Translations under genes and position numbers: made by a program
Shown: positions 21,563 to 31,067 of the stretch, piece by piece
How positions within the stretch are numbered: position 1 is the first letter of the stretch
Layout of the letters: each line of letters starts with the position of its first letter
Notes under the pieces: model-generated
What the model was told of the DNA's origin: nothing
Databases searched by the model: none
What the model saw: the letters and a program-made list of their open reading frames with translations, nothing else
NCBI GenBank assembly: GCA_947493215.1
Contig: CANLQE010000004.1
Location: 1 to 64,000, forward strand
Source of the DNA: an uncultured Sphingomonadaceae bacterium
GTDB taxonomy: Bacteria > Pseudomonadota > Alphaproteobacteria > Sphingomonadales > Sphingomonadaceae
DNA: 64,000 nt
Reading direction: 5' to 3'

Positions 21563-21832
21563 TTATTTCCGGAGACCAAGGTCTTTAATCAACTTGGAAT
21601 AGCGTCCTGCATCTTTCTTGCGGAGATAGTCCAGCAAGCTGCGGCGCTTGTTCACCATCATCAACAAACCACGACGGGAGTGATTGTCTTTGTGATGGCC
21701 TTTAAAATGCTCGGTGAGGTTTACAATACGCTCGGTGAGGACTGCAACCTGCACTTCTGGGGAACCGGTATCGCCCTTTGTCTGGCCGAATTTTTCAATC
21801 AGTTCCTGTTTTTTTTCTGCGGTAATCGTCAT
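21563..21832 (-). CDS. rpsO: 30S ribosomal protein S15
   Basis: The 89-residue protein matches S15 throughout: [20 protein letters not shown], then [18 protein letters not shown] and [14 protein letters not shown]15 binds 16S rRNA helices 20-22 early in 30S assembly. The ATG at 21832 is preceded by AAGGAAAA. It sits 24 bases downstream of truB and upstream of pnp, the classical order, and is followed by a strong terminator. Confidence 0.98.
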   Translation of the reverse strand: MTITAEKKQELIEKFGQTKGDTGSPEVQVAVLTERIVNLTEHFKGHHKDNHSRRGLLMMVNKRRSLLDYLRKKDAGRYSKLIKDLGLRK

Positions 21833-21856
21833 ATTCTTATTTTCCTTCGAACATCT

Positions 21857-22930
21857 TTAGAAATTAAACCCGCGAACGACCTTGATGGTCCCATCAACCA
21901 GCTCTGCCAGCGCGACCGGAGAGCTATCCTCGGTTGCTAAAAAGAGCCCGTTTATGGCGGGGTTCCCAATCAAATCCTGCTCGTCCAGCCGTTGGCCTTG
22001 CCGAAGCAGTCTCGCCTGATCAGGAGTGAGGTCAAAAGCCGGGATGTCGTCCAGCCCTGCCTCAAGTGGCAAGAGATAATCTTTAATGTCCGCGCCCTTA
22101 CCAATTTCATTGAGTTTGTCCAGCGAAATCGCATGTTTCAGCATGAACGGACCCGCCTTGGTGCGGCGCAGCATCGTGACATGGCCGACTGTACCCAGCG
22201 CGCGAGCAACATCACGAGCAAGAGAGCGGATATAGGTGCCTTTGGAGACATTGGCAGTGAGGGTGACAGAATTAATCCTCTCCCCTTGAGGGAAAGGAAA
22301 CGGAGACTTGGCGGCTTGCTGCCCTGGTCGAGTTGGTGAGGGGGCTGGCTGGGCGCTTCCTCTCACCCCCTCTCCAAGCTTTGCTAACTCGCTTTGCTCG
22401 TAAGCATCGCTGTCCTCTCCCTCCGGGGGAGAGGAGATAGAAAGCGCATATATTTCCACCGCGCGCATCTTCATCTCAACCGCCACGCCGGCCCGCGCCA
22501 GATCATAAGCCCGTTTGCCATCAATTTTCAGCGCGGAATATTTTGGCGGTATCTGTTCGATCAACCCGGTAAATTGCGGTAATATCGCCTCAACCTCGGC
22601 CAGCGTTGGAAGATGATCAGATGTTTCTGACACATCCCCCTCTGCGTCCAGCGTTTCGGTCTCGCTTCCAAATGCAATGGTGAACGCATAGATTTTGGAT
22701 GCATCCAGCATCCGCCCGCACAGCTTCGTCGCCTCGCCTATAGCAATTGGCAAAACCCCGGTCGCCAGCGGGTCTAGCGTCCCGCCATGGCCGACCTTGG
22801 TCTTGTCCTTGCCCTTTCCGAGCAGCCCAGCCTCGCGCAAGTTGCGTTTGACCGCCCCGACCGCTTGGGTTGATCCCAGCTCCAGCGGCTTGTCGAGGAT
22901 GATCCAGCCATGGGGTTTCATGATCTCCAT
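21857..22930 (-). CDS. truB: tRNA pseudouridine(55) synthase with an in-frame repeat insertion
   Basis: TruB makes pseudouridine 55 in the T-loop of tRNAs. The catalytic Asp53 is in GHGGTLDPLATG, and KYSALKIDGKRAYDLAR, SKGTYIRSLARD and the C-terminal domain are intact. The protein has 357 residues against about 300 in the family. The excess is residues 166-219 (bases 22274-22435), a Pro/Glu/Gly/Ser-rich stretch encoded by GC-rich hairpin-forming repeat DNA and inserted between EIYALSI and NSVTLTANV, that is in a surface loop of the catalytic domain. The insertion is 162 bases, keeping frame. The start may be ATG 22930 or ATG 22921. The gene overlaps the end of the GNAT gene by 13 bases. Confidence 0.95.
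   Translation of the reverse strand: MEIMKPHGWIILDKPLELGSTQAVGAVKRNLREAGLLGKGKDKTKVGHGGTLDPLATGVLPIAIGEATKLCGRMLDASKIYAFTIAFGSETETLDAEGDVSETSDHLPTLAEVEAILPQFTGLIEQIPPKYSALKIDGKRAYDLARAGVAVEMKMRAVEIYALSISSPPEGEDSDAYEQSELAKLGEGVRGSAQPAPSPTRPGQQAAKSPFPFPQGERINSVTLTANVSKGTYIRSLARDVARALGTVGHVTMLRRTKAGPFMLKHAISLDKLNEIGKGADIKDYLLPLEAGLDDIPAFDLTPDQARLLRQGQRLDEQDLIGNPAINGLFLATEDSSPVALAELVDGTIKVVRGFNF
22274..22435 (-). repeat. Palindromic repeat element (family R2) inside truB
   Basis: The segment holds hairpin-forming blocks: at one end TCCTCTCCC and GGGAGAGGA pair as a perfect 9-bp stem around TCCG, at the other CCTCTCCCC faces GGGAAAGG, and in the middle GAGGGGG can pair with CCCCCTC. Such CTCTCCC/GGGAGAG elements are typical intergenic repeats of sphingomonads. 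Here the element is read through in frame and adds 54 codons to truB. Confidence 0.8.
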
Positions 22931-23472
22931 TCTTCTCGAAGCAGCCCGAACACCGCCGTATCGCGGACATAGCCGGTCCAGGTGATCCGGTTCTTGCGCA
23001 GCGTTCCTTCATGCTTGGCGCCGAGTTTAAGCACCGCCGCCATCGAGCGTTTGTTGCGGGTGTCGACCCGAAACTCGATGCGGGTAAAGCCGCAAGCAAA
23101 GGCATGATCGATCATCAATTTCTTCATGATATCATTAAAGCCGCTGCCGCGAACCGATGGTGCAATATAAGTCCCGCCAATTTCGACGACTTTGCTATTC
23201 GGATCAGGGTTGATGTAATTGCTCATGCCGACCAGCTTGCCAGTCTCTGTGTGGATCACCGCGAACTGAACCCAATTGTCTGTACTGTGAAAAGCCTTCA
23301 TCGCCTTGTCAAAATGCTCATCCAGCATCGACACGGGATAAATATCCCAAATCTTTTGATCCTCTGCACAGGCGGTGCGCAGCGGTTCGATATGGCGTTC
23401 AGCCAAAGGTTCAAGACGTACCGGAGCCTCTTCCAGAATTTTGGGCTCCAGCGCCGTTGAAAATTCAGCCAT
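22918..23472 (-). CDS. GNAT family N-acetyltransferase (RimJ/RimL type)
   Basis: The start is ATG 23472, which overlaps the tdk stop (ATGGCTGA), giving 184 residues. The protein begins VRLEPLAERHIEPLRTAC and has the acetyl-CoA region GGTYIAPSVRGSGFNDIMKK-like sequence near residue 110, followed by FRVDTRNKRSMAAVLKLGA and HEGTLRKN, all typical of the RimJ/RimL branch that acetylates protein N termini or small amines. The substrate is not known. It is embedded between tdk and truB with overlaps on both sides, so it belongs to the same transcript. Confidence 0.85.
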   Translation of the reverse strand: MAEFSTALEPKILEEAPVRLEPLAERHIEPLRTACAEDQKIWDIYPVSMLDEHFDKAMKAFHSTDNWVQFAVIHTETGKLVGMSNYINPDPNSKVVEIGGTYIAPSVRGSGFNDIMKKLMIDHAFACGFTRIEFRVDTRNKRSMAAVLKLGAKHEGTLRKNRITWTGYVRDTAVFGLLREEWRS

Positions 23473-24043
23473 TGAGTTTTTCCATGAAATGCTTGCGGCA
23501 CAGCGCAACATAAAGCTCATTGCCGCCAATCGCTGTCTGTTGTCCAGCCAGCACCGGGTTGCCTTCTTCATCGACCCGCATGTTCATGGTTGACTTGCTA
23601 CCGCATTCGCAGACCGCTTTGAGTTCCACCAGCTCGTCAGCAATAGCTAATAATTGTGCGCTGCCGGGGAATAATGCCGCCTGAAAATCGGTCCGCAGGC
23701 CATAAGCCAGCACCGGTATGCGCAGTTGATCCGCGACCAAGGCAAGCTGGAACACCTGATCTTTGGTCAAGAACTGAGCCTCATCGATAAGCACGCAATC
23801 CAGCGTCGCTGCTTCATGCTCACCGCTAATTGCAACAAGCATATCTGTAGCATTATCAAATAGATGAGCCTTTTTTTTAAGACCAATGCGCGAATTTATC
23901 CATCCGGCATCCTCCCGGTCATCAAGCACAGCCGTCCATAGCATGGTCTGCATCCCGCGCTCGCGATAGTTGAAATCTGCTTGCAACAAGGTGGTCGATT
24001 TGCCCGCGTTCATCGAGCTATAATAGAAATAGAGCTTGGCCAT
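23465..24043 (-). CDS. tdk: Thymidine kinase
   Basis: This type II thymidine kinase phosphorylates deoxythymidine in the salvage pathway. The 192-residue length is standard. The P-loop is SSMNAGKSTTLLQ (about residues 9-21), the Walker-B-like LIDEAQFLTKDQVFQLA holds the catalytic glutamate, and CECG with a later Cys in ALCRKHF forms the zinc-binding lasso. It lies between a repeat-bearing gap after rbfA and the GNAT gene, an unusual place for tdk in the nusA-infB block. Confidence 0.96.
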   Translation of the reverse strand: MAKLYFYYSSMNAGKSTTLLQADFNYRERGMQTMLWTAVLDDREDAGWINSRIGLKKKAHLFDNATDMLVAISGEHEAATLDCVLIDEAQFLTKDQVFQLALVADQLRIPVLAYGLRTDFQAALFPGSAQLLAIADELVELKAVCECGSKSTMNMRVDEEGNPVLAGQQTAIGGNELYVALCRKHFMEKLNG

Positions 24044-24061
24044 CGGGTTGCCTCAGTCTTT

Positions 24062-24119
24062 CGTCATGCTGAATTTGTTTCAACATCTCGTGAGACCCTG
24101 AAACAAATTCAGGGTGACG
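24062..24119. repeat. Palindromic intergenic repeat, family R3
   Basis: The arms at 24062-24082 and 24099-24119 are inverted copies built on CTGAATTTGTTTCA, matching at 19 of 21 positions, with a 16-base loop. This is the well-known sphingomonad form that starts CGTCATGCTGAA and ends CAGGGTGACG. It fills the gap between rbfA and tdk and could fold in the transcript as a long hairpin. Confidence 0.85.
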
Positions 24120-24146
24120 ATCAACAGTTAATTACGATTTTCCGGT

Positions 24147-24548
24147 TCAATCGTCTTTGCTAAGGTCTTGAGCAACCTTTGGATTGCTGAGCAAATTCTC
24201 GATATGCTCGGCAGTGTCAAAACTCTCGTCAGCGAGAAATTTCAGCTTCGCTGCATATTTCATCTGCACCCGCGCCGCGACTTCCTTCTGGAAATAGGCG
24301 GTATTGGTTTTCAGCGCTTTCAGCACGTCGGCCTCATTGGCGCCGAGCAAAGGCTTCACAAAAACCGTCGCATGACGCAAATCCGGAGACATCCGGACCT
24401 CGGTCACGCTGACGCTGTGAGAGGTCAGCACATCATCATGCACTTCGCCGCGCGCCAAAAGTTCGGACAATATATGTCGGACTTGTTCGCCCACACGGAG
24501 CAATCGCACCGAGCGGCCTTCAGGAGATGTGTCGTTATATTTTGCCAT
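24147..24548 (-). CDS. rbfA: 30S ribosome-binding factor A
   Basis: RbfA assists maturation of the 16S rRNA 5' end and cold adaptation. The 133-residue protein has the small KH-like fold with [19 protein letters not shown] at the start and [18 protein letters not shown] and the closing [14 protein letters not shown], all family features. Its ATG overlaps the thioesterase stop by one base (TAATG). It lies downstream of infB as in most bacteria, separated only by the thioesterase gene. Confidence 0.95.
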   Translation of the reverse strand: MAKYNDTSPEGRSVRLLRVGEQVRHILSELLARGEVHDDVLTSHSVSVTEVRMSPDLRHATVFVKPLLGANEADVLKALKTNTAYFQKEVAARVQMKYAAKLKFLADESFDTAEHIENLLSNPKVAQDLSKDD

Positions 24549-25003
24549 TATTTAACCGTTGGTCCAACCTTCGCTGTAGATGTAGCCTTTACCAAAAGCG
24601 CGCCAGCCTCATCATAAAGCTGTGCTTCGAGAAAAGCGATACTCCGCCCCAAGCGGACAATCTGCCCTTCCCCATAAACCCTGCCTGGCAGGACCGGCTT
24701 GATATAAGTCACGCTCAAATCCAGTGTCAGCGGCGCATTTTCACCGCCGGATCTTACCAGCACCGGTATGCCGATCACTTCATCGACCATCGCGGCGACA
24801 AAACCGCCCTGAATCGTGCCGCGCGGACTGGTGAAAGCCTGCGGGGCATCAAAGCGCATCCGAACCGCACCGGTTTCCTTATCCGCTTCCAGGATAACGG
24901 CATTGACCGCTTCGGAACAAGGCGGGCGTTTAAAGCCCAATATGTCCTCTTGCTTCAGAGCCTCAACCAATTCCGTTCCCCAGAAGGACTGATCCGCCGT
25001 CAA
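24548..25003 (-). CDS. PaaI family hotdog thioesterase
   Basis: The 151-residue protein has the single hotdog domain of PaaI-like acyl-CoA thioesterases: [19 protein letters not shown] holds the family motif with the catalytic-site aspartate or glutamate, and [20 protein letters not shown] the second beta segment. It would hydrolyse an aryl- or acyl-CoA, but the substrate is not predictable. It overlaps the infB stop by four bases (ATGA) and rbfA's ATG by one, so it is part of the infB operon by position, which is unusual. Confidence 0.88.
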   Translation of the reverse strand: MTADQSFWGTELVEALKQEDILGFKRPPCSEAVNAVILEADKETGAVRMRFDAPQAFTSPRGTIQGGFVAAMVDEVIGIPVLVRSGGENAPLTLDLSVTYIKPVLPGRVYGEGQIVRLGRSIAFLEAQLYDEAGALLVKATSTAKVGPTVK

Positions 25004-27558
25004 ATTATGCGTTCTTTCTCTTCAATTTCAAAGACTTCGAGCATATCGCCTGGTTTGATGTCGTTGGTATCTTCGAGCACCGCACCACATTCCATGCCGG
25101 CGCGGACTTCTTCGACATCGTCCTTGAAACGCCGCAGCGACGCAATGGTCGTCGCGCTGACAATGACATCGTCGCGGGTGAGACGCGCGAACAGACCTTT
25201 GCGGAGCGAGCCTTCGGTGACCAGCAAACCAGCGGCTTTGTCTTTCTTGCCGGACTTGAACACTTCCTTGACCTCGGCACGGCCCATGACATTCTCGATC
25301 TTCTCTGGACCCAGTTCACCGGCCATTTCGGCGCGGATTTCATCGGTCAGATCATAGATAATGTCGAAATATTTGAGCCGCACACCATCACGCTTGGCAA
25401 TTTCGCGTGCCTTTGCATTAGGACGCACGTTAAAGCCGATAATCGGTGCCTTGCTCGCGCTCGCCAAGGTCACGTCGGACTCCGTGATCGCGCCAACGCC
25501 ACTGTGCAAGATACGAACCTTGATATCGTCATTGGATATCTTGTTCAGCGCCTGGACAATAGCTTCGGTACTGCCCTGCACGTCGGCCTTGACCAACAGC
25601 GGGAATTCGACCGCACTGTCCGCAGCCGCAGAGAACATATTCTCCAGACTGGTTGGTGCTTGGGTCGTGCGTTGCAATTTCTCTTGTTCGGCGCGGTAAG
25701 TCGCGACTTCGCGTGCCCGCGATTCATTCTCGACCACGGTGAGCTTATCACCAGCGGACGGCACGCCCGACAGGCCAAGCACTTCGACCGGCGTTGATGG
25801 GCCAGCTTCTTTGACTTGCTGGCCTTTGTCGTCGATCATCGCCCGGACTTTACCGGTTTGCGAGCCAACAACAAAGATATCGCCACGTTTCAATGTACCA
25901 CGTTGCACCAATACGGTGGCAACCGGTCCGCGACCCTTATCGAGCTTCGCTTCGATGACAATACCTTCCGCCTGACGATCCGGACGGGCTTTGAGTTCAA
26001 GCAATTCCGCCTGCAGGTGGATTTTCTCGATCAGCTCATCCAAATTGGTCTTTTTGAGCGCAGAGACTTCAACATCCTGCACATCACCGGACATGGCTTC
26101 CACAATCACTTCATGTTCGAGCAGACGGGTACGAACCGTTGTCGGGTCCGCGCCTTCTTTGTCGATCTTGTTGATCGCCACAATCATCGGCACACCGGCC
26201 GCTTTCGTGTGGTTGATCGCTTCAATCGTCTGCGGCATCAAACCATCATCAGCAGCAACCACCAAAATCACGATATCGGTGGCATTTGCGCCGCGAAGAC
26301 GCATGCTGGTAAAGGCTTCATGGCCCGGTGTATCAAGGAAAGTAACCTTGTCGCCCGATTTCATTTTGACCTGATAAGCGCCAATATGCTGTGTAATTCC
26401 GCCAGCTTCACCGGCAACCACATCGGTCCCGCGCAAAGCGTCGAGCAAGGATGTTTTACCATGATCAACATGACCCATGATCGTCACCACTGGAGGACGC
26501 GGTTTCTGTGTTTCGATGGGATCGACGTCTTTTTCCGCATCAATTTCAACATCAGCTTCCGAAACACGCTGGATATTGTGGCCAAATTCTTCAACCAGCA
26601 ATTCGGCTGTATCCTGATCAATCGTCTGGTTGACGGTGACCATGCTACCCATGTTGAACAATGATTTGACCAAGGCAGCGCCTTTTTCGCCCATACGCTT
26701 GGACAGTTCCTGTACAGTAATTGCCTCTGGAACAATCACATCGCGGATCTGCTTTTCACGCGGCTCGCGCGGCTGACCGGACATTTGCGCGCGCTTTTCT
26801 TTCTCGCGAGCACGTTTCAGTGCTGCGAGGGAACGGGCACGTGCTGCGCCATCTTCACCGCGCAGAGCGCTGCTGACGGTCAACTTGCCAGACTGACGGC
26901 GATCATTACGGTCGCTGCGTCCAGTTTTCGGTTTTGCTTTTGGTTCAGGCCGTTTCGGCGCTTCCACAGGCGTAAATTTGCGCGCTGGTGGACGACTGGC
27001 CGTTGTCGCAGCCGGTTTGGTTTCATCTGTTTCTGATACCTCAGCGGCTTCCGCAACCGATGCCGCCGCCGCTTCTTCAGCAGCCTTGATTTCTTCCTGC
27101 GCTTTTGCAGCAGCTTCTTCTTCGGCTTTGGCCTTCTCTTCAGCCCGCTTCTTGTCGTCGGCGGTCTGATCTTTCTTGGCCTTGGTATCGCGTTTGCGCG
27201 CGGCTTCCATGGCGTTCAGGCGCTCTTCTTCTGCCTGACGCAGCAATTGAGCCTGCTTTTCCTGACGCGTCATGACGTCTTCTTGCTTCGGCTTAGGGGT
27301 CGGCGCAGGTGCAGGTGCGGCTTTTTTCGCTTCTACCGGAGCAGGCGCAGGCGCAGGTACCGGGGTTTCCGGAACGATATCCTTGGCAGCTTCCTGTGCA
27401 CCAGGTTTACCCACCAGCTTGCGGCGCTTGACCTCGACGACGACTTTGTTGGTCCGTCCGTGGCTAAACGTCTGTTTGACTTCACCAGGCTCTACCGAAC
27501 GCTTTAGTCCCAAGGGCTTGCGTGCAGGCTTCGCGGTATCTTTGTTATCTTCACTCAT
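25000..27558 (-). CDS. infB: Translation initiation factor IF-2
   Basis: IF-2 brings initiator tRNA to the ribosome. The 852-residue protein starts with a long charged region rich in Ala, Glu, Lys and Pro (about 1-270), then the N2 part, the G domain with [12 protein letters not shown] at about residue 361, DTPGHEAF and AINKIDK, and two C-terminal domains. Length and layout match alphaproteobacterial IF-2. It is flanked by ylxR upstream (gap of 65 bases) and the thioesterase downstream (overlap). Confidence 0.98.
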   Translation of the reverse strand: MSEDNKDTAKPARKPLGLKRSVEPGEVKQTFSHGRTNKVVVEVKRRKLVGKPGAQEAAKDIVPETPVPAPAPAPVEAKKAAPAPAPTPKPKQEDVMTRQEKQAQLLRQAEEERLNAMEAARKRDTKAKKDQTADDKKRAEEKAKAEEEAAAKAQEEIKAAEEAAAASVAEAAEVSETDETKPAATTASRPPARKFTPVEAPKRPEPKAKPKTGRSDRNDRRQSGKLTVSSALRGEDGAARARSLAALKRAREKEKRAQMSGQPREPREKQIRDVIVPEAITVQELSKRMGEKGAALVKSLFNMGSMVTVNQTIDQDTAELLVEEFGHNIQRVSEADVEIDAEKDVDPIETQKPRPPVVTIMGHVDHGKTSLLDALRGTDVVAGEAGGITQHIGAYQVKMKSGDKVTFLDTPGHEAFTSMRLRGANATDIVILVVAADDGLMPQTIEAINHTKAAGVPMIVAINKIDKEGADPTTVRTRLLEHEVIVEAMSGDVQDVEVSALKKTNLDELIEKIHLQAELLELKARPDRQAEGIVIEAKLDKGRGPVATVLVQRGTLKRGDIFVVGSQTGKVRAMIDDKGQQVKEAGPSTPVEVLGLSGVPSAGDKLTVVENESRAREVATYRAEQEKLQRTTQAPTSLENMFSAAADSAVEFPLLVKADVQGSTEAIVQALNKISNDDIKVRILHSGVGAITESDVTLASASKAPIIGFNVRPNAKAREIAKRDGVRLKYFDIIYDLTDEIRAEMAGELGPEKIENVMGRAEVKEVFKSGKKDKAAGLLVTEGSLRKGLFARLTRDDVIVSATTIASLRRFKDDVEEVRAGMECGAVLEDTNDIKPGDMLEVFEIEEKERII

Positions 27559-27623
27559 CGAACAGACTTAATCCTTAAAAAATTCATTACTTCAATATCT
27601 TAACTGACCAACTTACAATCAGT

Positions 27624-28325
27624 TCACGCAACCTTCTTTTCCGCCCCGCTGCCATCGTCACTGCCGCCATCGACTTTATCATAACCGATAAAGCGGCACC
27701 ATCTATCCAGCATGTGCGATATTCGCCCCGCTGCGCGCTTGTCGGTTATTCCGATATGCACGACATTTTGACGGCCCAATGCCACAGAAAGGCCCTGTCG
27801 GTCCACCGGCAATATCTGACCACGAATATCCTGCCCTTCACGGTCGCTACCGACGCGCCAGGCCTGATCCAGTTTTGCCGACCCGTCACGGCCAGCATCA
27901 GAGGCATGCAAAAGCATATTGAGATCGCCTTGCCGTGCCGCCGTTTCAATCTTTTCCGAGCCGGTCAGGAGCATCCCGCCACGCGATTCAAGCCCTAACC
28001 TGTCTAATGTGGCGCGTTCGAGCGCATTTTCAACCTGCTGGGCCAGATCATCTGGAATAGCGAGCTTGCCGGTTTTGAACGCGCGCGACAGAGCGCCTTT
28101 GAGCGCCCCCTTGGCCAGCGCTTGTTCCAATGCGCTGCGATCCACGCTGATCCAAGCACCGCGACCGGGCGCCTTAGCCCGTACATCCGGTGCGATGGCA
28201 TCATCAGGGCTGAGCGCCAAACGCACCAATGCTTCCTGAGGAAGGCTTTCCCCAGTCAAAATGCATTTACGGTGTGGCGCGCGATCTAAAGGTTTAGAAG
28301 GCGTCTCATTGGGGAGCTTCCGCAT
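27624..28325 (-). CDS. YlxR/DUF448 family RNA-binding protein
   Basis: I start at ATG 28325, inside the last codons of nusA (20-base overlap), giving 233 residues. The N-terminal YlxR domain reads HRKCILTGESLPQEALVRL, then KAPGRGAWISVDRSALEQA. The second half (about 105-200) with LDRLGLESRGGMLLTGSEKI and a later region holding ITDKRAAGRISHML resembles an L7Ae-type RNA-binding module, as in longer alphaproteobacterial members. Its exact function is unknown, but the family sits between nusA and infB in nearly all bacteria and is thought to act in ribosome or tRNA-related RNA processing. Confidence 0.88.
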   Translation of the reverse strand: MRKLPNETPSKPLDRAPHRKCILTGESLPQEALVRLALSPDDAIAPDVRAKAPGRGAWISVDRSALEQALAKGALKGALSRAFKTGKLAIPDDLAQQVENALERATLDRLGLESRGGMLLTGSEKIETAARQGDLNMLLHASDAGRDGSAKLDQAWRVGSDREGQDIRGQILPVDRQGLSVALGRQNVVHIGITDKRAAGRISHMLDRWCRFIGYDKVDGGSDDGSGAEKKVA

Positions 28326-29937
28326 TAGCGTCCTCCCCTGTTTCCGCTTCAGCTGCAGGTGCAGCTGCATCGTCTTCATCTTCAAACCAGTGCGCACGAG
28401 CGGCCATGATAATCTCATTGCCCTGCTCTTCGGTCAGACCATAGGTCGCCAATACGCCATCGGGCTCTGGCTTGCGATTGTCATTGCGGCGGCGTGGCTC
28501 GGCTTTGCGCTTCAAGACCAGCTCGTCAGTCGCCAGATCGGCCACATCGTCGAGAGTTTTGAGACCCGCCTTGCCCAAGGTGACCAACATAGCTTCAGTC
28601 ATATAAGGCAATTCGGCAATCGAATCCTCGACACCAAGCGCGGTACGCTCTTCTTTGGCTGCCGCTTCCCGGCGCTCCAAAGCTTCAAGAGCACGGTTTT
28701 GGAGTTCGGCCGCCAGCTCATCATCAAAGCCTTCGATATTCGAAAGCTCTTCGGGAGCCACATAAGCGACTTCTTCCATTTCGCTAAAGCCTTCAGCGAC
28801 CAGAAGCTGCGACAAGGTTTCATCAACGTCCAGATCTTCCTGGAACATAGCGGTGCGTAAAGCAAATTCGGCCTGACGCTTCTCGCTGCTGTCCGCTTCA
28901 GTCATGATGTCGATGGCCAAACCGGTCAATTGAGACGCGAGACGAACATTTTGTCCGCGGCGACCAATGGCAAGGCTCAGCTGGTCATCAGGAACAACCA
29001 CTTCGATGCGGCCCTCTTCTTCGTCGATCAGCACGCGGCTAACCGTCGCAGGCTGCAACGCGTTCACAACAAAGGTCGCGATATCGTCGGACCAAGGAAT
29101 AATGTCGATTTTCTCGCCCTGCATTTCCTGCACGACGGCCTGAACACGGCTACCCTTCATACCCACACAGGCACCAACCGGATCGATTGAGCTGTCCTGG
29201 CTGATCACACCGATTTTGGCGCGACTGCCGGGGTCACGGGCTGCGGCTTTAATTTCGATAATGCCGTCGTAAATTTCGGGAACTTCCTGCGCGAACAAGA
29301 GCTTCATGAAATCGGGATGCGCGCGGGACAGGAATATCTGTGGCCCACGGTTTTCACGGCGAACATTCATAATCAGCGAACGAACGCGGTCACCAACACG
29401 AGCGGCTTCCCGCGGAATTTGCTGATCGCGGCGGATAACGCCTTCGGCGCGGCCGAGGTCAACAACGACATGCCCGAATTCAACAGACTTGACGACACCG
29501 GTGATGATTTCGCCAGCGCGGTCCTTAAATTCTTCAAACTGCCGCTCACGCTCAGCATCGCGGACTTTCTGGAAGATAACCTGTTTCGCAGACTGCGCAT
29601 CAATGCGGCCGAGATCAACAGCAGGCAGCGGATCAACGATAAAGTCACCAACTGCGGAACCTTTTTCGAGCTTCTCAGCCTGCTTCAGGTCAACCTGTTT
29701 GAAATAATCTTCAACTTCTTCGACCACCTCAACCACACGCCACAGACGAAGGTCACCGGTTTGCAGGTCGAGCTTGGCGCGAATATCATTTTCCGCACCA
29801 TAGCGCGCCCGGGCCGCTTTCTGGATAGCCTCTTCCATCGCTTCGACCACAATGGCCTTGTCGATCATCTTTTCCGATGCAACCGCATTGGCAATTGCTA
29901 GCAGTTCGGCTTTGTTCGCAGAAATGGCACTGGCCAT
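28306..29937 (-). CDS. nusA: Transcription termination/antitermination protein NusA
   Basis: NusA binds RNA polymerase and RNA in elongation and termination. The 543-residue protein has the N-terminal domain (1-130), an S1 domain (ITGVVKSVEFGHVVVDLGRA near 145), two KH domains (DPVGACVGMKGSRVQAVV and LAIGRRGQNVRLASQL) and C-terminal helix-hairpin-helix repeats of the alphaproteobacterial sort. It ends with an acidic Ala/Glu tail. It follows rimP by two bases and overlaps the YlxR gene. Confidence 0.97.
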   Translation of the reverse strand: MASAISANKAELLAIANAVASEKMIDKAIVVEAMEEAIQKAARARYGAENDIRAKLDLQTGDLRLWRVVEVVEEVEDYFKQVDLKQAEKLEKGSAVGDFIVDPLPAVDLGRIDAQSAKQVIFQKVRDAERERQFEEFKDRAGEIITGVVKSVEFGHVVVDLGRAEGVIRRDQQIPREAARVGDRVRSLIMNVRRENRGPQIFLSRAHPDFMKLLFAQEVPEIYDGIIEIKAAARDPGSRAKIGVISQDSSIDPVGACVGMKGSRVQAVVQEMQGEKIDIIPWSDDIATFVVNALQPATVSRVLIDEEEGRIEVVVPDDQLSLAIGRRGQNVRLASQLTGLAIDIMTEADSSEKRQAEFALRTAMFQEDLDVDETLSQLLVAEGFSEMEEVAYVAPEELSNIEGFDDELAAELQNRALEALERREAAAKEERTALGVEDSIAELPYMTEAMLVTLGKAGLKTLDDVADLATDELVLKRKAEPRRRNDNRKPEPDGVLATYGLTEEQGNEIIMAARAHWFEDEDDAAAPAAEAETGEDANAEAPQ

Positions 29938-29939
29938 GA

Positions 29940-30491
29940 TTAGTCTTCCTGTTCTTCGGTTAGAGGTTCTTCTTCAATTTCGTCCGCGCCATCGGCAGTA
30001 ACCGGGATGGTCGCGGCAATCAGAGCATCGGTCAGCATCAGCTTCGCGCTGTGAACATTATCCAAGGTGGTCGTTTGACGCCCCGCCTTGCGATCGTCAA
30101 TCGCTATTATCTCACCTTCGATGCCTTCAATCAAGCCGCGCAACTGTTTCTTGCCCGAAACAGCTTCGATCAAGTTCATCCGTGCCTCATGCCCTGCCCA
30201 ATTGGTATAATCTTTTGCGCGGGTTAAAGGGCGGTCAATGCCAGGTGAGCTGACTTCGAGCCGGTAGGCATTTTCAATCGGGTCACGGCCTTCTTCTTCC
30301 AGCTCATCAAATTTCGCTGAAATACGCCGCGACAAGGCTGCGCAATCATCAATGCCAAGCTGTCCGGTTTCCGGGCGCTCTGCCATGATCTGCAGGGTCG
30401 GTTCATCCGAACCAGAGACAAACTGCACGCGCACCAGTTCAAAACCGAGAGCATCGCTCTCAGGCTTGATCAGGTCTACAAGGGCAGTCAT
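29940..30491 (-). CDS. rimP: Ribosome maturation factor RimP
   Basis: RimP is needed for 30S subunit maturation. I choose the ATG at 30491 (183 residues); a TTG at 30500 would add three residues. The motifs FELVRVQFVSGSDEPTLQI, IDDCAALSRRISA and YRLEVSSPGIDRPLTRAKDY are characteristic. The C terminus is acidic (EEEPLTEEQED), as in sphingomonads. It is the first gene of the rimP-nusA-ylxR-infB transcript. The 147-base stretch before the ArsI gene probably holds the operon promoter, which I could not pinpoint. Confidence 0.93.
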   Translation of the reverse strand: MTALVDLIKPESDALGFELVRVQFVSGSDEPTLQIMAERPETGQLGIDDCAALSRRISAKFDELEEEGRDPIENAYRLEVSSPGIDRPLTRAKDYTNWAGHEARMNLIEAVSGKKQLRGLIEGIEGEIIAIDDRKAGRQTTTLDNVHSAKLMLTDALIAATIPVTADGADEIEEEPLTEEQED

Positions 30492-30647
30492 ATCAGTCAA
30501 ATCTTGTTCCAGGTAAAATGCAAAACTCTTTCGTGCCGGCCCCGTTTGGCGCCAGCCCCTTCAAAATCTCACAATGTTGGGATGACTGCTATTTAGGGAC
30601 TGATTCCCAAATTTGCAACGCCTTAATTTTGTCCCTTGATCGAAGCC

Positions 30648-31067
30648 TCAAACACAAGCAGCATCGACGCTGCCATCTCCAAGATCTGGCAATTTCCCAT
30701 AGTGGGTTACCTGCCCGTCGGTGTAAAAGGCTTCCCAGATCAGGCCATCGGGGTCCTGCGTCCAGTTTTTCTCCGACGAAGCATAGCAGCAAGTGGTCGC
30801 CCCTTCCTCAAACCGCGGCCCCGCGGCTTTCTGCACACGTTCGTAGATCGCCTTCAGTTCTTCAGGGTTTTCTGCCTGCAAACCGACATGGGCAATGCCG
30901 GTTTTATCACTGGCAGGTTCAATCGAAAAATTGATAAACGGATCATCAAGCATCCATTTGATATAATCGGGCTTCACGACGGTCGGCTGCTCGCCAAAAA
31001 GGCTAGCATAATAGGCGCGGGATTTTTCGAGATCCGATACTTTGAGATTTACGTGAAATCTTTTCAT
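30648..31067 (-). CDS. arsI: ArsI/CadI-type VOC-fold protein, probable C-As lyase
   Basis: The 139-residue vicinal-oxygen-chelate protein carries the ligands known for ArsI, the Fe(II)-dependent lyase that removes the methyl group from trivalent organoarsenicals: His5 in KRFHVNLKV, His60 in GIAHVGLQ, Glu112 in PDGLIWEAFY, and the substrate cysteine pair Cys93-Cys94 in EGATTCCYASS. The related CadI proteins share this pattern, so cadmium- or arsenic-induced roles are both possible. Its ATG overlaps the stop of an ArsR-type repressor (ATGA), so the two form one small operon. No ArsM, ArsB or Acr3 gene is nearby. Confidence 0.85.
   Translation of the reverse strand: MKRFHVNLKVSDLEKSRAYYASLFGEQPTVVKPDYIKWMLDDPFINFSIEPASDKTGIAHVGLQAENPEELKAIYERVQKAAGPRFEEGATTCCYASSEKNWTQDPDGLIWEAFYTDGQVTHYGKLPDLGDGSVDAACV

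Noticed and set aside
30501-30647. tRNA gene before rimP
   Set aside because: No cloverleaf arms or T-loop GTTCRA motif could be found in the stretch.
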